The notes below the pieces were generated by a model. That model worked only from the letters and a program-made list of their open reading frames with translations, had not been told where the DNA came from and made no database searches. From RGIG2206 sp045579085 (GTDB lineage Bacteria > Bacillota > Clostridia > Oscillospirales > Acutalibacteraceae): 64,000 nt of DNA. The DNA is taken from contig JAZNLO010000026.1 of the NCBI GenBank assembly GCA_045579085.1, positions 35,822-99,821 of the forward strand, in the 5' to 3' direction. Positions 51,312 to 60,239 of the stretch are shown here, one piece after another. The translations under genes were made by a program, and so were the position numbers. Every line of letters begins with the position of its first letter. Within the stretch, counting starts at the first letter, position 1.

Positions 51312-52598
51312 TTAATTCAACAAGCCGGCGACGGCGCTTCCCACCAGAGTGGAGTCCTGAGTGCTGACGAATTCGCAGTACAGACCGAGCTTTTCGTTTA
51401 TGAACTGTGCAACGTAGCGGTCGAGCTTTGGACGGAACAGCACCGACTTATAAAACGTGGTGCCTTCGGCGGAGATGCAGATTGGCACCTGCTTAGTTTT
51501 GCCGCGCCCTGTTTTGAGCATAACTGCGCCCAGATTCACGCAAACTGTCTTTGCGGAACGCTCGAACGCCGCGTCGATTATGTCGAAAACGGTTGAGCGG
51601 TCGTCCTCATTGCAAATAAGCGAAGCAATAAAGCCTTCGTTTGTGTTTTCGCAAAACTCATCAATCTGACGCATAGAGAGGTCGTCTAACGACAAGAGGT
51701 TTTCGGCGGTTTTTGCAGAAAACAGGCCATCTGAAGCCGCTTGCTTAAGAGTCATACAAATCAGCGAGCCCTGATAAGCGCCCGAAATCATTTTTTCGAA
51801 AACGTGGTCGCCACAGTTTGAGGTTGTAGCATCAAAGCGCAGGTCAATTTCACCCCTGTGGAAGCCGTCAAAGCTACCGGTTTCGATATTGACCGCCATG
51901 GCGCCTGTGTTTTTCACCTCAAGCTTGCTGATGTTTTCGCACTGCTCAATGTAACAGGTGTTTGTGCCTGTGCCGAGAATGAAGCCGATATAGCTGTCAA
52001 ACGCCTTGTCTGGATACTCTGCGATTGCGCCGAGCATAGTTGCAACGGTGTCGTTAATTATGACAAAGTGCTTTTCTGAGCAACCCATCTTTTTAAGAGC
52101 GTTATTTATCCCCTCTCCGATTACCTTGCCTGCAACGTCTTTAACTTTAACCTCTTTGTTAAAGTTAATCAGTCTGCCGTCGCAGTTGGGCAGAATTTCA
52201 GTTGGGAACGAGAAACAAAAGCCAACCTTGTCGCTGATTTTATCAAAGGGCTTGATAAGGCTTGCGAGGGTATCGAAAAACTCGTCAGACGTAAGCTCGC
52301 CCTGAGTGCCGGGCATAGGCTGTTTTGAAAAGTTTTCGATAACAGGCTTTCCTGAGTTGTCAAAGATTACGGTTGCGATTCTGAAGTTTGTGCCGCCCGC
52401 GTCCATAACGATAATCGGCTCATTTTTCGGCACCTCAGACTGAACGCCGATATACGTGGGAATCATAAGCAGCGACTTTATATCGCCGCTGTTTCCCGAT
52501 TCCATCTGACGCACAAACTCATCGGTTGCCGCCTGCATATCAATCAAATCAGGGTTGAGCCCGTATTTATTAAGAAAATCAAGCACTGAGCTTTTCAT
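51312..52598 (-). CDS. Eukaryotic-type hexokinase
   Basis: A 428-residue sugar kinase that matches the eukaryotic hexokinase family rather than ROK or bacterial glucokinase. Features are phosphate-1 IVMDAGGTNFRIATVIF, the sugar-binding GFCFSFPTEI, catalytic aspartate in IINDTVATMLG, GTGTNTCYIEQ and NIETGSFDG. The length is near that of a single hexokinase domain. It phosphorylates glucose or related hexoses with ATP in the cytosol. The frame extends upstream to 52718, but AAAGGATT before the ATG at 52598 is the supported start. Confidence 0.9.
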   Translation of the reverse strand: MKSSVLDFLNKYGLNPDLIDMQAATDEFVRQMESGNSGDIKSLLMIPTYIGVQSEVPKNEPIIVMDAGGTNFRIATVIFDNSGKPVIENFSKQPMPGTQGELTSDEFFDTLASLIKPFDKISDKVGFCFSFPTEILPNCDGRLINFNKEVKVKDVAGKVIGEGINNALKKMGCSEKHFVIINDTVATMLGAIAEYPDKAFDSYIGFILGTGTNTCYIEQCENISKLEVKNTGAMAVNIETGSFDGFHRGEIDLRFDATTSNCGDHVFEKMISGAYQGSLICMTLKQAASDGLFSAKTAENLLSLDDLSMRQIDEFCENTNEGFIASLICNEDDRSTVFDIIDAAFERSAKTVCVNLGAVMLKTGRGKTKQVPICISAEGTTFYKSVLFRPKLDRYVAQFINEKLGLYCEFVSTQDSTLVGSAVAGLLN

Positions 52599-52620
52599 AA
52601 GATGAAAATCCTTTCTTAAG

Positions 52621-54429
52621 TTAATCGTCGAGCTTGAGAACAGCCATAAATGCCTCTTGCGGCACCTCAACCGAGCCAAGCTTACGCATACGTTTTTTAC
52701 CTTCCTTCTGTTTTTCAAGAAGCTTTTTCTTTCTCGTTATGTCGCCGCCGTAGCACTTGGCAAGCACGTCTTTACGCATAGCCTTAACTGTTTCACGCGC
52801 GATAATCTTACCGCCAACTGCAACCTGAACGGGCACCTCGAACAGCTGACGAGGTATGTGCTCTTTCAGCTTTTCAGCGATGCGGCGCGCACGGGCGTAG
52901 GCATTGTCTGAATGCACGATGAACGAGAGCGCATCAACGATTTCGCCGTTGAGCAGAACGTCGAGCTTGACGAGATTGGATTTCTCGTAGCCCTTGAACT
53001 CGTAGTCATACGAAGCGTAGCCTCTTGTGCGTGATTTGAGCGCATCGAAAAAGTCGTAGACGATTTCGTTAAGCGGCAGGTCATAACGTATGTCCACTCG
53101 CTCGGTGCCTACATATTGCATATCCTTAAACACGCCTCTGCGCTCTTGACACAAATCCATTATAGCGCCAACAAACTCGCTTGGCGAGTAGATGTGCACC
53201 TCGCAGACAGGCTCCTCAGCGGAGACAATTTGCGACGGGTCAGGATAGTTGGTGGGGTTATCTATTTCAACTACCTCGCCGTTTGACATAGTCAGCCTGT
53301 ACACAACGCTCGGAGCGGTGGTAATAAGGTCTAAGTTATATTCTCTTTCAAGGCGCTCTTGAATAATCTCCATATGGAGCAAGCCTAAGAAGCCGCAACG
53401 GAAGCCGAACCCGAGCGCAACAGAGGTTTCGGGCTCAAAAAGGAGAGAAGCATCGTTTAGCTCCAGCTTTTCAAGCGCTTCACGAAGGTCGGTGTACTGG
53501 GCACCGTCAGCGGGATAGATGCCGCAGAAAACAACGGGATTAACACGTCTATAGCCAGGTAGCGGCTCAGCGGCAGGACGTTCAACAGAGGTAACGGTGT
53601 CGCCCACACGCGCATCGGCAACATTTTTGATTGATGCGGCAAAATAGCCAACCTCGCCTGCGTACAGCTCGTTGCAAGGCTGCATTGAAATGGCTTTTTT
53701 GCGGCCAACCTCAACGATGTCGAACTCGGCGCCTGTTGCCATCATTTTAACCTTCATACCTGTGCGGATTACTCCGCTTTTTACTCTGAAATAAACGATA
53801 ACGCCTTTGTATGCGTCGTAGTAAGAGTCGAAAATCAATGCCTGAAGAGGAGCGTCCCTGTCGTCGTTCGGGGCGGGTATTTCATTTATTATGCCCTCGA
53901 GCACCTGCTCAACATTCAGCCCTGTTTTTGCGGAAATTCTTGGTGCGTGCTCAGCAGGGATACCGATAATGTCTTCAATATCTGCGATAACGGCATCAGG
54001 GTTTGCGCTTGGCAGGTCCACCTTGTTGATTACAGGGAGCAGCTCAAGGTTGTGGTCAACCGCAAGGTAGGTGTTTGCGAGCGTTTGCGCCTCTATGCCC
54101 TGAGACGCATCAACAACCAAAACAGCACCCTCGCAAGCGGCAAGTGAACGTGAAACCTCATAGTTAAAGTCCACGTGGCCGGGCGTGTCAATAAGATTAA
54201 GCTCGTACTTTTCACCGTTTTTAGCGGTGTACTCAAGAGTGACTGCGTGCGCCTTTATTGTAATGCCTCTTTCACGCTCAAGGTCCATGCTGTCTAAGAG
54301 CTGGTCCTCCATTTCCCTGTCGGAAACAGACTGGGTAAGCTCAAGCATACGGTCAGCCAGAGTGGACTTGCCGTGGTCGATGTGGGCAATTATGCAGAAA
54401 TTTCTAATGTGGTCGGACGGATATGGCAT
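52621..54429 (-). CDS. lepA: Elongation factor 4 (LepA)
   Basis: A 602-residue translational GTPase: IAHIDHGKSTLADRML (G1), DTPGHVDF (G3) and NKVDLPSA (G4), then the EF-G-like domains II, III and V. The LepA-specific C-terminal domain has GKIIARETVKAMRKDVLAKCYGGD. It back-translocates or supports ribosome assembly under stress. It ends 22 bases before the hexokinase start on the same strand. Confidence 0.96.
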   Translation of the reverse strand: MPYPSDHIRNFCIIAHIDHGKSTLADRMLELTQSVSDREMEDQLLDSMDLERERGITIKAHAVTLEYTAKNGEKYELNLIDTPGHVDFNYEVSRSLAACEGAVLVVDASQGIEAQTLANTYLAVDHNLELLPVINKVDLPSANPDAVIADIEDIIGIPAEHAPRISAKTGLNVEQVLEGIINEIPAPNDDRDAPLQALIFDSYYDAYKGVIVYFRVKSGVIRTGMKVKMMATGAEFDIVEVGRKKAISMQPCNELYAGEVGYFAASIKNVADARVGDTVTSVERPAAEPLPGYRRVNPVVFCGIYPADGAQYTDLREALEKLELNDASLLFEPETSVALGFGFRCGFLGLLHMEIIQERLEREYNLDLITTAPSVVYRLTMSNGEVVEIDNPTNYPDPSQIVSAEEPVCEVHIYSPSEFVGAIMDLCQERRGVFKDMQYVGTERVDIRYDLPLNEIVYDFFDALKSRTRGYASYDYEFKGYEKSNLVKLDVLLNGEIVDALSFIVHSDNAYARARRIAEKLKEHIPRQLFEVPVQVAVGGKIIARETVKAMRKDVLAKCYGGDITRKKKLLEKQKEGKKRMRKLGSVEVPQEAFMAVLKLDD

Positions 54430-54446
54430 TTATACACCTCAAAAAA

Positions 54447-55040
54447 TTATCTATCGTTTTTAAGTAAAATTGCTCTGCAAGGAGCGGCTTCAACGCCGTC
54501 GATTTTCAGCGGCAATGCAACCAGAGTATACTTGCCCGATTGAACGTGGCGCAGTGTTAAGCCCTCAAGTATAATCACGCCTGCCATCAGCATTTCACGG
54601 TGGATATAATCCTCGTCGTCTTCAACGGCAATTGAATTGGAATCAATCCCTACAAGCTCAACGCCAAGACTTATGAGGGCGGCTGCAGCGGAACGAGTCA
54701 AGTGGCACTCACCAAGAGTTTTTAAAATAACCTTGCGTGTGCCCGGCTTAACAGCCTCCTCAATGTCGCTGCCTGTAATATCATCGGTGTTTCCGATAAA
54801 GGATACAACAGCGCATTCGCCCATAAGAGCAGAAAGACTGATTTCGTTTGCGGTGAGTCCGTTTTCGAGGAAATGATACGGCGCATCAATATGCGTGCCG
54901 CTGTGCAGACTCATCGAGAGGGTTGAAAGATTGTACCCGTCGCCGTTTTTAATGCTGCGGATACGTCTGACAGATGTTTCGGGGTCACCGGGATATGGTT
55001 TGGCTGAGGTTATTTCAGCAGAAATATCAAACACAGTCAT
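54447..55040 (-). CDS. Cyclase-family hydrolase (kynurenine formamidase-like)
   Basis: A 197-residue metal-dependent hydrolase of the cyclase family (PF04199 type). The metal-binding motif is SLHSGTHIDAPYHF near residue 46. YPGDPETSVRRI at the N-terminus and GIDSNSIA in the middle also match. Family members hydrolyse N-formylkynurenine or similar amides, but the substrate here is unknown since no tryptophan pathway genes are near. GGAGGGCTTTTGA lies before the ATG. lepA follows downstream. Confidence 0.87.
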   Translation of the reverse strand: MTVFDISAEITSAKPYPGDPETSVRRIRSIKNGDGYNLSTLSMSLHSGTHIDAPYHFLENGLTANEISLSALMGECAVVSFIGNTDDITGSDIEEAVKPGTRKVILKTLGECHLTRSAAAALISLGVELVGIDSNSIAVEDDEDYIHREMLMAGVIILEGLTLRHVQSGKYTLVALPLKIDGVEAAPCRAILLKNDR

Positions 55041-55220
55041 TCAAAAGCCCTCCTAATTTACACTGATAATTTAGTATAACAAATTTGTTTGTTAAAGTAA
55101 AGTTTTTTACAAAAGAAAAACAGATTGTAAAAAATTATGCTTTGTTGGCAATTTTTGATAAATTTCTACAAAAAAACCTGTCATTTTTAGAAAATTTTGA
55201 GATGGTTTTACAAAAAACTA

Positions 55221-55249
55221 TTGACAAAGGTTAATGTCTGTTGTAATAT
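55221..55249 (+). promoter_or_regulatory. SigA promoter of the sigma factor gene
   Basis: TTGACA (55221-55226), a 17-base spacer and TAATAT (55244-55249), in a 274-base AT-rich region otherwise without a visible gene. Confidence 0.82.
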
Positions 55250-55314
55250 GTGGTTAAATCGGTTGATAATGTGCAAGTGTGCCTGTGCCGATTTTAAAAG
55301 TAAAGGATGATTGC

Positions 55315-55866
55315 ATGACCTCCACAGACGAGCAGCTTTGTATTCTTGCTCAAGGCGGTGATATCGCCGCACGTGACCGATTGGTTGCCAGATATATCGA
55401 TACTGTTGGCTTAAGAGCCAGAGGATATATCTCGGGTGCGGCTGGAGACGTTATGGAGTTTGAGGACTTGGGTCAGGAGGGCTTTATCGGCCTGTTTAGC
55501 GCAATCAATTCATACGATTCGTCGTTTGGCGCATCGTTTCGCACCTTTGCTATTTTAAATATAGACAGGCGAATCACAGATGCGGTGCGTTTTGCGTTTC
55601 GCAAGAAGCAGGTGCCGCCGTCGGCAAAGGTTGAGTTTGACGACCTGCCCGACAGCAGTGACCCTGAGCATATTACAATTGTAAAAGATGAGCTTAACCG
55701 TGTTATGACACGGCTTGAGCAATCAACCTCAACGTTGGAGAGAACGGTGTTCACCCTTCACCTCGACGGTTATAGCTATTCAGAGATTGCTAAGCGGCTC
55801 GGCTGTTCAACAAAGTCTGTTGAAAACGCTCTTTCAAGAGTGCGCCGCAAGCTCTCAAACAGTTAA
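55315..55866 (+). CDS. sigH: RNA polymerase sigma factor, SigH-like
   Basis: A 183-residue sigma-70 family protein. Region 2 contains EDLGQEGFIGLFSAINSYD and SFRTFAILNIDRRITDAVR, close to the pattern of sporulation sigma-H. Region 4 has the helix-turn-helix YSYSEIAKRLGCSTKSVENALSRVRRKL. SigH starts sporulation transcription in Bacillus and Clostridium. The frame is open from 55279, but AAAGGATGATTGC before the ATG at 55315 is better placed. The gene context differs from Bacillus (rlmB-yacP-sigH), so it may be a paralogue. Confidence 0.82.
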   Translation: MTSTDEQLCILAQGGDIAARDRLVARYIDTVGLRARGYISGAAGDVMEFEDLGQEGFIGLFSAINSYDSSFGASFRTFAILNIDRRITDAVRFAFRKKQVPPSAKVEFDDLPDSSDPEHITIVKDELNRVMTRLEQSTSTLERTVFTLHLDGYSYSEIAKRLGCSTKSVENALSRVRRKLSNS

Positions 55867-55971
55867 AAACATCCACGCATAGCTCAAAGCAGAGCGTTGT
55901 CCTGACAAAGATGGCGGTGCGAGTCCGTCGGCGAGGAATGAAAAAATAATTATTTCAAGCGAGGTAGCAAA
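55867..55971 (+). other. Spacer with possible structured RNA before the zinc-ribbon gene
   Basis: 105 bases, more GC-rich than other spacers, with several short complementary arms (CTC-AAAGCA-GAG, TTGT-CCTG-ACAA, CGG-TGCGAGT-CCG). It is not a clear terminator and matches no riboswitch I know. It may be a leader of the downstream gene. Confidence 0.3.
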
Positions 55972-56250
55972 ATGTTTGAAGACAAGACCATAATTTGCAA
56001 AGAATGCGGCGCTGAGTTCGTGTTCACAGCCGGTGAGCAGGAGTTTTACGCTTCTAAGGGCTTTGAGAATGAGCCGCAGAGATGCAAGGCTTGCCGTGAT
56101 GCACGCAAGAACGCAAGCAGAGAAAGAGAATCTTTTGTAGGTGTATGCGCTGAGTGCGGTAACGAGGCAAAAGTTCCTTTCAAGCCGAGCGGAGACCGTC
56201 CGATATATTGCAGCGAGTGCTTCTCTAAAATCAAGGAACAGCAGGCATAG
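55972..56250 (+). CDS. Double zinc-ribbon protein
   Basis: A 92-residue protein with four CxxC pairs: CKEC and CKAC in the first half, CAEC and CSEC in the second, so two zinc ribbons. The first half fits the small probable zinc-binding domain (zf-trcl) with FVFTAGEQEFYASKGF, and the second resembles CxxC-x-CxxC ribbons with GDRPIYCSECF. The role is unknown; nucleic-acid or protein binding is likely. AAGCGAGGTAGC precedes the ATG. Confidence 0.85.
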   Translation: MFEDKTIICKECGAEFVFTAGEQEFYASKGFENEPQRCKACRDARKNASRERESFVGVCAECGNEAKVPFKPSGDRPIYCSECFSKIKEQQA

Positions 56251-56306
56251 TTTTAATTTGTGCTTTGCAGGCAAATGACGTGGGAATTTAACACAAAGTT
56301 TGCATT

Positions 56307-56350
56307 CAGCGATACGCTCTGTCAGGAGGGCGCATCGCTGTTTTAATTTT
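56307..56350 (+). terminator. Terminator after the zinc-ribbon gene
   Basis: CAGCGATACGCTC and GGGCGCATCGCTG pair with one mismatch and one G-U, and are followed by TTTTAATTTTT. Confidence 0.75.
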
Positions 56351-56429
56351 TACTTGAAACTGTTTACAACTGATTATAATGTGTTTCTAATCGGCACACA
56401 TTGGTGTAGCAAGGAAACAAGGACAAAAC

Positions 56430-56462
56430 AAGCCCGTCTGTCTTTAAAAGACAGACGGGCTT
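56430..56462 (-). terminator. Terminator of the tandem secreted-protein operon
   Basis: A near-perfect 16-base stem (AAGCCCGTCTGTCTTT with its complement), followed on the minus strand by TTGTTTTG, 25 bases after the last gene of the triplet. Confidence 0.8.
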
Positions 56463-56486
56463 AATGTTTGTTATAGGTTTGGATAC

Positions 56487-57722
56487 TTATTTAATGCTCG
56501 GGAGATTCGGAGCAAGAGGCTGGCAAGGCTTACCGCCGCCGCCAACATTCTGCTGAGAATTGTTAGATACGGCTTTTATGCACATAATCATCTTCATCAT
56601 ATCCTGAGCGTAGTTGAGAGTTGTAGAATCGCTTGTGTTTGAAAGACGGCAACGCATATTGATGCCAAGCTCTTCTTTAACAGCGTTGTACTCTTTAATG
56701 TCTGCAGAGAATGAATAAGCGCCTCTTGTTGTATCGTCAACAATGTATGCGCCGTAATCTTGCATGCAAACGAACAGCTTTTTAACAACCTTGTTGGTAA
56801 TGCCAACTGACTCAGGAGTTATATTTCTGGGGATAGCAAGAAGCGCACCCTCGAGCATATATGAATATTGACCTTTAGCATCGGGTTTTGTGTCAGAACG
56901 GTCTGCAGGCCAGGTGTAGCCGTTGTTGACATAATCGTGGTAGAGCAACTCATCTGCCCAAACGTTGATTTTTATAGCGTGTCGGATAGGCTCATCACCT
57001 GTAAGCTCGCCTTCACGGATACAGCCGCCGAGAGTAGCCAGACCGCTTCCCCAGTGAGTGCCAAGCAAACCGTCTTCGTAGATATCGTTGCCGAATCTGG
57101 GATTGCCGATAACATAGGTGCTTGAGGCTTCGTCACGGCAAGTAGGCTGAAGCTCAATGATTGTGCGACCATCAGGCTGAAGTATAGCAGAGCAGTCGTT
57201 CATCGGGCTGTCCTGAGATATTGTAAAACCTTTGGGCCAGTATGTAGTGCCGTTTTTCTTTTTGGTTGAGATATCTTCAGGCCAACGGTCATCCATAGTG
57301 GACTGAACGATGTCGAGAACCTCGTCGTTTTTGGTTGTTTTCAAAAGATATGCCCAGTCGCAGCTAAGCTCATCGTATTCAACAAAGCCAGTGGGCTCAT
57401 ATTTAGCGTTGGAGCCGATGGGCATATTCCACGCAGAAGTGCGTGAGAAAGGCCAGAGCCAAGGGTCACGTTCGCCCTCCATAATTTCGTATTCGCTTGA
57501 GGGGTTTCCGATATGACCGAACTTCTTCATACTTTCTGCTTCTGCAGGGTTTTGATTACCCTGAATAACAATGGTGTTATCAAAGTCTATGCTAACATCA
57601 GCATAAGATTTGTCCGAAGCAGCTTTTGATGCGCTGTCAGTGTTATCTCCGCAAGATACGAACACGCTGCATAATAATGCTGTGCAAGCAATTACTGCAA
57701 GGATTTTTTTCAGATTTTTCAT
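56487..57722 (-). CDS. Secreted lipoprotein of an unrecognised family, copy 3
   Basis: A 411-residue lipoprotein: signal peptide with lipobox VFVSC (Cys24), a Ser/Ala/Asp-rich linker, then a domain shared with the two upstream genes. Shared blocks in order are GERDPWLWPFSRTSAWNMPI, MNDCSAILQPDGR, QPTCRDE, GTHWGSGLATLGGCIREGEL, PIRHAIKINVWA, YTWPADRSD, YGAYIVDD and a terminal GGGGKPCQPLAPNLPSIK. The pattern of IRHALK, WPA-R, LQ-YGAYIVDD recalls uncharacterised secreted proteins of actinobacteria and other taxa (from memory). No catalytic family is known to me. GAGGAGAATAGC precedes the ATG. It is last in the operon. Confidence 0.8.
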   Translation of the reverse strand: MKNLKKILAVIACTALLCSVFVSCGDNTDSASKAASDKSYADVSIDFDNTIVIQGNQNPAEAESMKKFGHIGNPSSEYEIMEGERDPWLWPFSRTSAWNMPIGSNAKYEPTGFVEYDELSCDWAYLLKTTKNDEVLDIVQSTMDDRWPEDISTKKKNGTTYWPKGFTISQDSPMNDCSAILQPDGRTIIELQPTCRDEASSTYVIGNPRFGNDIYEDGLLGTHWGSGLATLGGCIREGELTGDEPIRHAIKINVWADELLYHDYVNNGYTWPADRSDTKPDAKGQYSYMLEGALLAIPRNITPESVGITNKVVKKLFVCMQDYGAYIVDDTTRGAYSFSADIKEYNAVKEELGINMRCRLSNTSDSTTLNYAQDMMKMIMCIKAVSNNSQQNVGGGGKPCQPLAPNLPSIK

Positions 57723-57738
57723 GTGCTATTCTCCTCTT

Positions 57739-58854
57739 TTATTTGATTTTAGGTAAATCCGGCGCTAATGGCTGACAAGGTATGCCGCCGCCGCCGATTG
57801 AATCAGGACCATTGTTTGTAATTACCTTAAGGCAACAAATCATTTTTACAAAATCTGTGCCGTATTCACGGGTTTCCTCGTTGGGAAGACGGTCAAAGAA
57901 GCCTCTCATAGTAATGCCTGTTTTCTCAAGAACTTCTTGCTGAGCAGCATAGTCAATAGATAACGAATAGCTGTCTCTTACAGTGTCGTCAACGATATAT
58001 GCGCCGTAGTCTTGCAAGCATACGAACATTTTCTTAACAATAGGACAAGTGATGCCAACTTCCTCAGGTGTAAGGTCACGCGGGATTGCAACAAGGCTGC
58101 CTTCCATCAGGTAGGGGTTATCAGCGTGCTTTTCGGGCTTGGTGTCAGAGCGGTCTGCAGGCCAGATATAGCCTCTTTCCTTCTCGTCCCAGTAGAGCCA
58201 TTTATCCGCCCAGACATTGAGCTTAAGCGCGTGACGGATAGGCTCATCGCTGAACAACTCGCCCAGACGAATGGTGCCGCCGATTGCAGAAAGACCACTG
58301 CCCCAGTGTGAGCCGAGCTCACCGTTTTCATATATATCATATAGAATAGAGGGCTTGTATTTTGCAAAGCCGATTACGTAACTGCTGCCTTTTTCATGAC
58401 GGCAGGTCGGCTGCATTTGTACATAGTGTCTTCTGTCGGGCTGCAGGATTGTAGAGCAGTCGTTCATAAAGCTGTCTTTGGAGATAGTAAGGTCTCTCGG
58501 CCAGTATGTTTTTCCTGGAGATTGGAGATTGCTTACATCATCAGGCCAGCGAGCTCCCATTCCTGAGCCGAGTATATCGAGATACTCGTCGCCCTCTTTG
58601 GTTGTGAGCATATAGCAGCCGTCCATACAAAATTCTATCGAGGGAGTAAAGCCTATGTCGGCATACTTAGCCTCTGAGCCGATAGGCATATTCCATATAG
58701 AAGTGCGTGAGAACGGCCAGAGCCAAGGGTCACGCTCGCCCTCCATAATAGGATAACCTATATCGGGGTTGCCTCTGTGACCGTATTTTTCAATGCTGAT
58801 TTTATCAGCTTCAGTTAATTCGTAAACATAAGTTTCAACTATTGGCTTTGACAT
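57739..58854 (-). CDS. Paralogue of the secreted family without a signal peptide, copy 2
   Basis: A 371-residue protein sharing all blocks of its neighbours (PWLWPFSRTSIWNMPIGS, MNDCSTILQPD, GSHWGSGLSAIGGTIRLGEL, PIRHALKLNVWADKWLYW, YIWPADRSDTKPE, YGAYIVDD and terminal GGGGIPCQPLAPDLPKIK). It starts directly with SKPIVETYVYELTEADK, with no hydrophobic leader or lipobox. GAGG eight bases before the ATG supports this start, and the copy 1 stop lies just upstream. It would stay in the cytosol or leave by another route. The sequence is otherwise intact, so it is not a decayed gene. Confidence 0.8.
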   Translation of the reverse strand: MSKPIVETYVYELTEADKISIEKYGHRGNPDIGYPIMEGERDPWLWPFSRTSIWNMPIGSEAKYADIGFTPSIEFCMDGCYMLTTKEGDEYLDILGSGMGARWPDDVSNLQSPGKTYWPRDLTISKDSFMNDCSTILQPDRRHYVQMQPTCRHEKGSSYVIGFAKYKPSILYDIYENGELGSHWGSGLSAIGGTIRLGELFSDEPIRHALKLNVWADKWLYWDEKERGYIWPADRSDTKPEKHADNPYLMEGSLVAIPRDLTPEEVGITCPIVKKMFVCLQDYGAYIVDDTVRDSYSLSIDYAAQQEVLEKTGITMRGFFDRLPNEETREYGTDFVKMICCLKVITNNGPDSIGGGGIPCQPLAPDLPKIK

Positions 58855-58874
58855 AATAACAACCTCGCTGTTTA

Positions 58875-60239
58875 TTATTTAAGGCTCGGAAGATTGGGAG
58901 CCAACGGCTGACAAGGCGTGCCGCCGCCACCTGGATTATTTCTCGCGTTGTTTGTAACAACCTTGAGCGCCTGAACCATCTTCATAAAATCGTTACCATA
59001 GTCATAAGTTTGGGAGTTGTTTGAATGGTTGAAGAAGGTCTTCATTTTTATGCCGTACTCGTCTAAAACTTCTTCCTGAGCCTCGTAGTCGATTGAGAGC
59101 GAGAAGCAGTCTCTTGTTGTGTCATCAACGATGTAGCAACCGTAGTTTTGAAGCGCAAAGAATATCTTTTTGCCAATTTCGGTTTTAAGGCCGAGCGAAT
59201 CCATAGAAACGCTCTTCGGAATAGCCAGCAGTGAGCCTTCCTGTAAGTAAGGATTGATGCCTTTTGAATTAGACTTTGTATCTGAACGGTCTGCAGGCCA
59301 GACAAATCCCTTGTTTGTTTCGTCCCAGTAGAGATATTTATCAGCCCAGACGTTGAGCTTAAGCGCGTGGCGCATAGGTTCGTCACCGATAAGTTCGCCC
59401 AGACGAATGGTGCCGCCTATAGCAGAAAGACCGCTTCCCCAGTGTGAGCCAAGCTCGCCGGTGTCATAGATATCAAAAACATCGTATTCCTTACGATTTG
59501 CATATTTTACATGGCCGATTACGTGAGTGCTGTCTGCTTCGTGACGGCAAGTGGGCTGCATCTGCAAGTATGTGCGTCCGTCAGGCTGCAGAATTGTAGA
59601 GCAGTCGTTCATATTGCTGTTTTTGGAAATGGTGAAGCCTGTCGGCCAGTATGTGCTCTTAAAGCATCTAAGGCTTTCCCAGTTGCTCGGCCAACGGTTG
59701 CTCATTCCCTCTTCGCGAATTTCCAGATACTCGTCGTTTTTGTTAGTCACCAAGAGGTAACAGCCGTCTGCGCTGAATTCTCTGGAACGCTCGAAATTTG
59801 TTGAAACGAATTTTGCATCAGAGCCGATAGGCATATTCCAAATGGATGCGCGTGAGAAAGGCCAAAGCCAAGGGTCACGCTCACCGCTAAGTGTTTCGTA
59901 ATATGATTGGGGGTTGCCCGGATGCCCGTATGTATCGTTGCTCATTTTTTCTGCATCAGCAACAAAAGCTGCACCAAATTCTTCTGAAGCACCGGAATTA
60001 AAAACGATGCTTGAACTGCCTGCGGAGTTTGCCTCAGAGCTAACTTGTTGAGCAGTGCTTGAATCTGCAGAAGAAGCCTGTTGCTCAGACTCTGATTGCG
60101 AGCTGATGTCAGTACTGGATGTGCCCTTGCTTGCAGAGTTTGCAGAGCTTGCGGAGTTTGTACCTTTCTTTCCTGTGCTGCAGGAAACAAGCATAATTAA
60201 AGCAAGAATAACACATAAAATTTTAGACAGTTTGTTCAA
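58875..60239 (-). CDS. Secreted lipoprotein of an unrecognised family, copy 1
   Basis: A 454-residue lipoprotein. The TTG start at 60239 follows GGAGGGATTGCT and gives a signal peptide with lipobox MLVSC (Cys20). A Ser/Ala/Gln-rich linker of about 90 residues leads to the shared domain: PWLWPFSRASIWNMPIGS, MNDCSTILQPDGR, QPTCRHEADS, GSHWGSGLSAIGGTIRLGEL, MRHALKLNVWADKYLYW, FVWPADRSDTK, YGCYIVDD and terminal GGGGTPCQPLAPNLPSLK. It is first in a three-gene operon. The long linker suggests a domain displayed away from the membrane through the peptidoglycan. Confidence 0.8.
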   Translation of the reverse strand: MNKLSKILCVILALIMLVSCSTGKKGTNSASSANSASKGTSSTDISSQSESEQQASSADSSTAQQVSSEANSAGSSSIVFNSGASEEFGAAFVADAEKMSNDTYGHPGNPQSYYETLSGERDPWLWPFSRASIWNMPIGSDAKFVSTNFERSREFSADGCYLLVTNKNDEYLEIREEGMSNRWPSNWESLRCFKSTYWPTGFTISKNSNMNDCSTILQPDGRTYLQMQPTCRHEADSTHVIGHVKYANRKEYDVFDIYDTGELGSHWGSGLSAIGGTIRLGELIGDEPMRHALKLNVWADKYLYWDETNKGFVWPADRSDTKSNSKGINPYLQEGSLLAIPKSVSMDSLGLKTEIGKKIFFALQNYGCYIVDDTTRDCFSLSIDYEAQEEVLDEYGIKMKTFFNHSNNSQTYDYGNDFMKMVQALKVVTNNARNNPGGGGTPCQPLAPNLPSLK

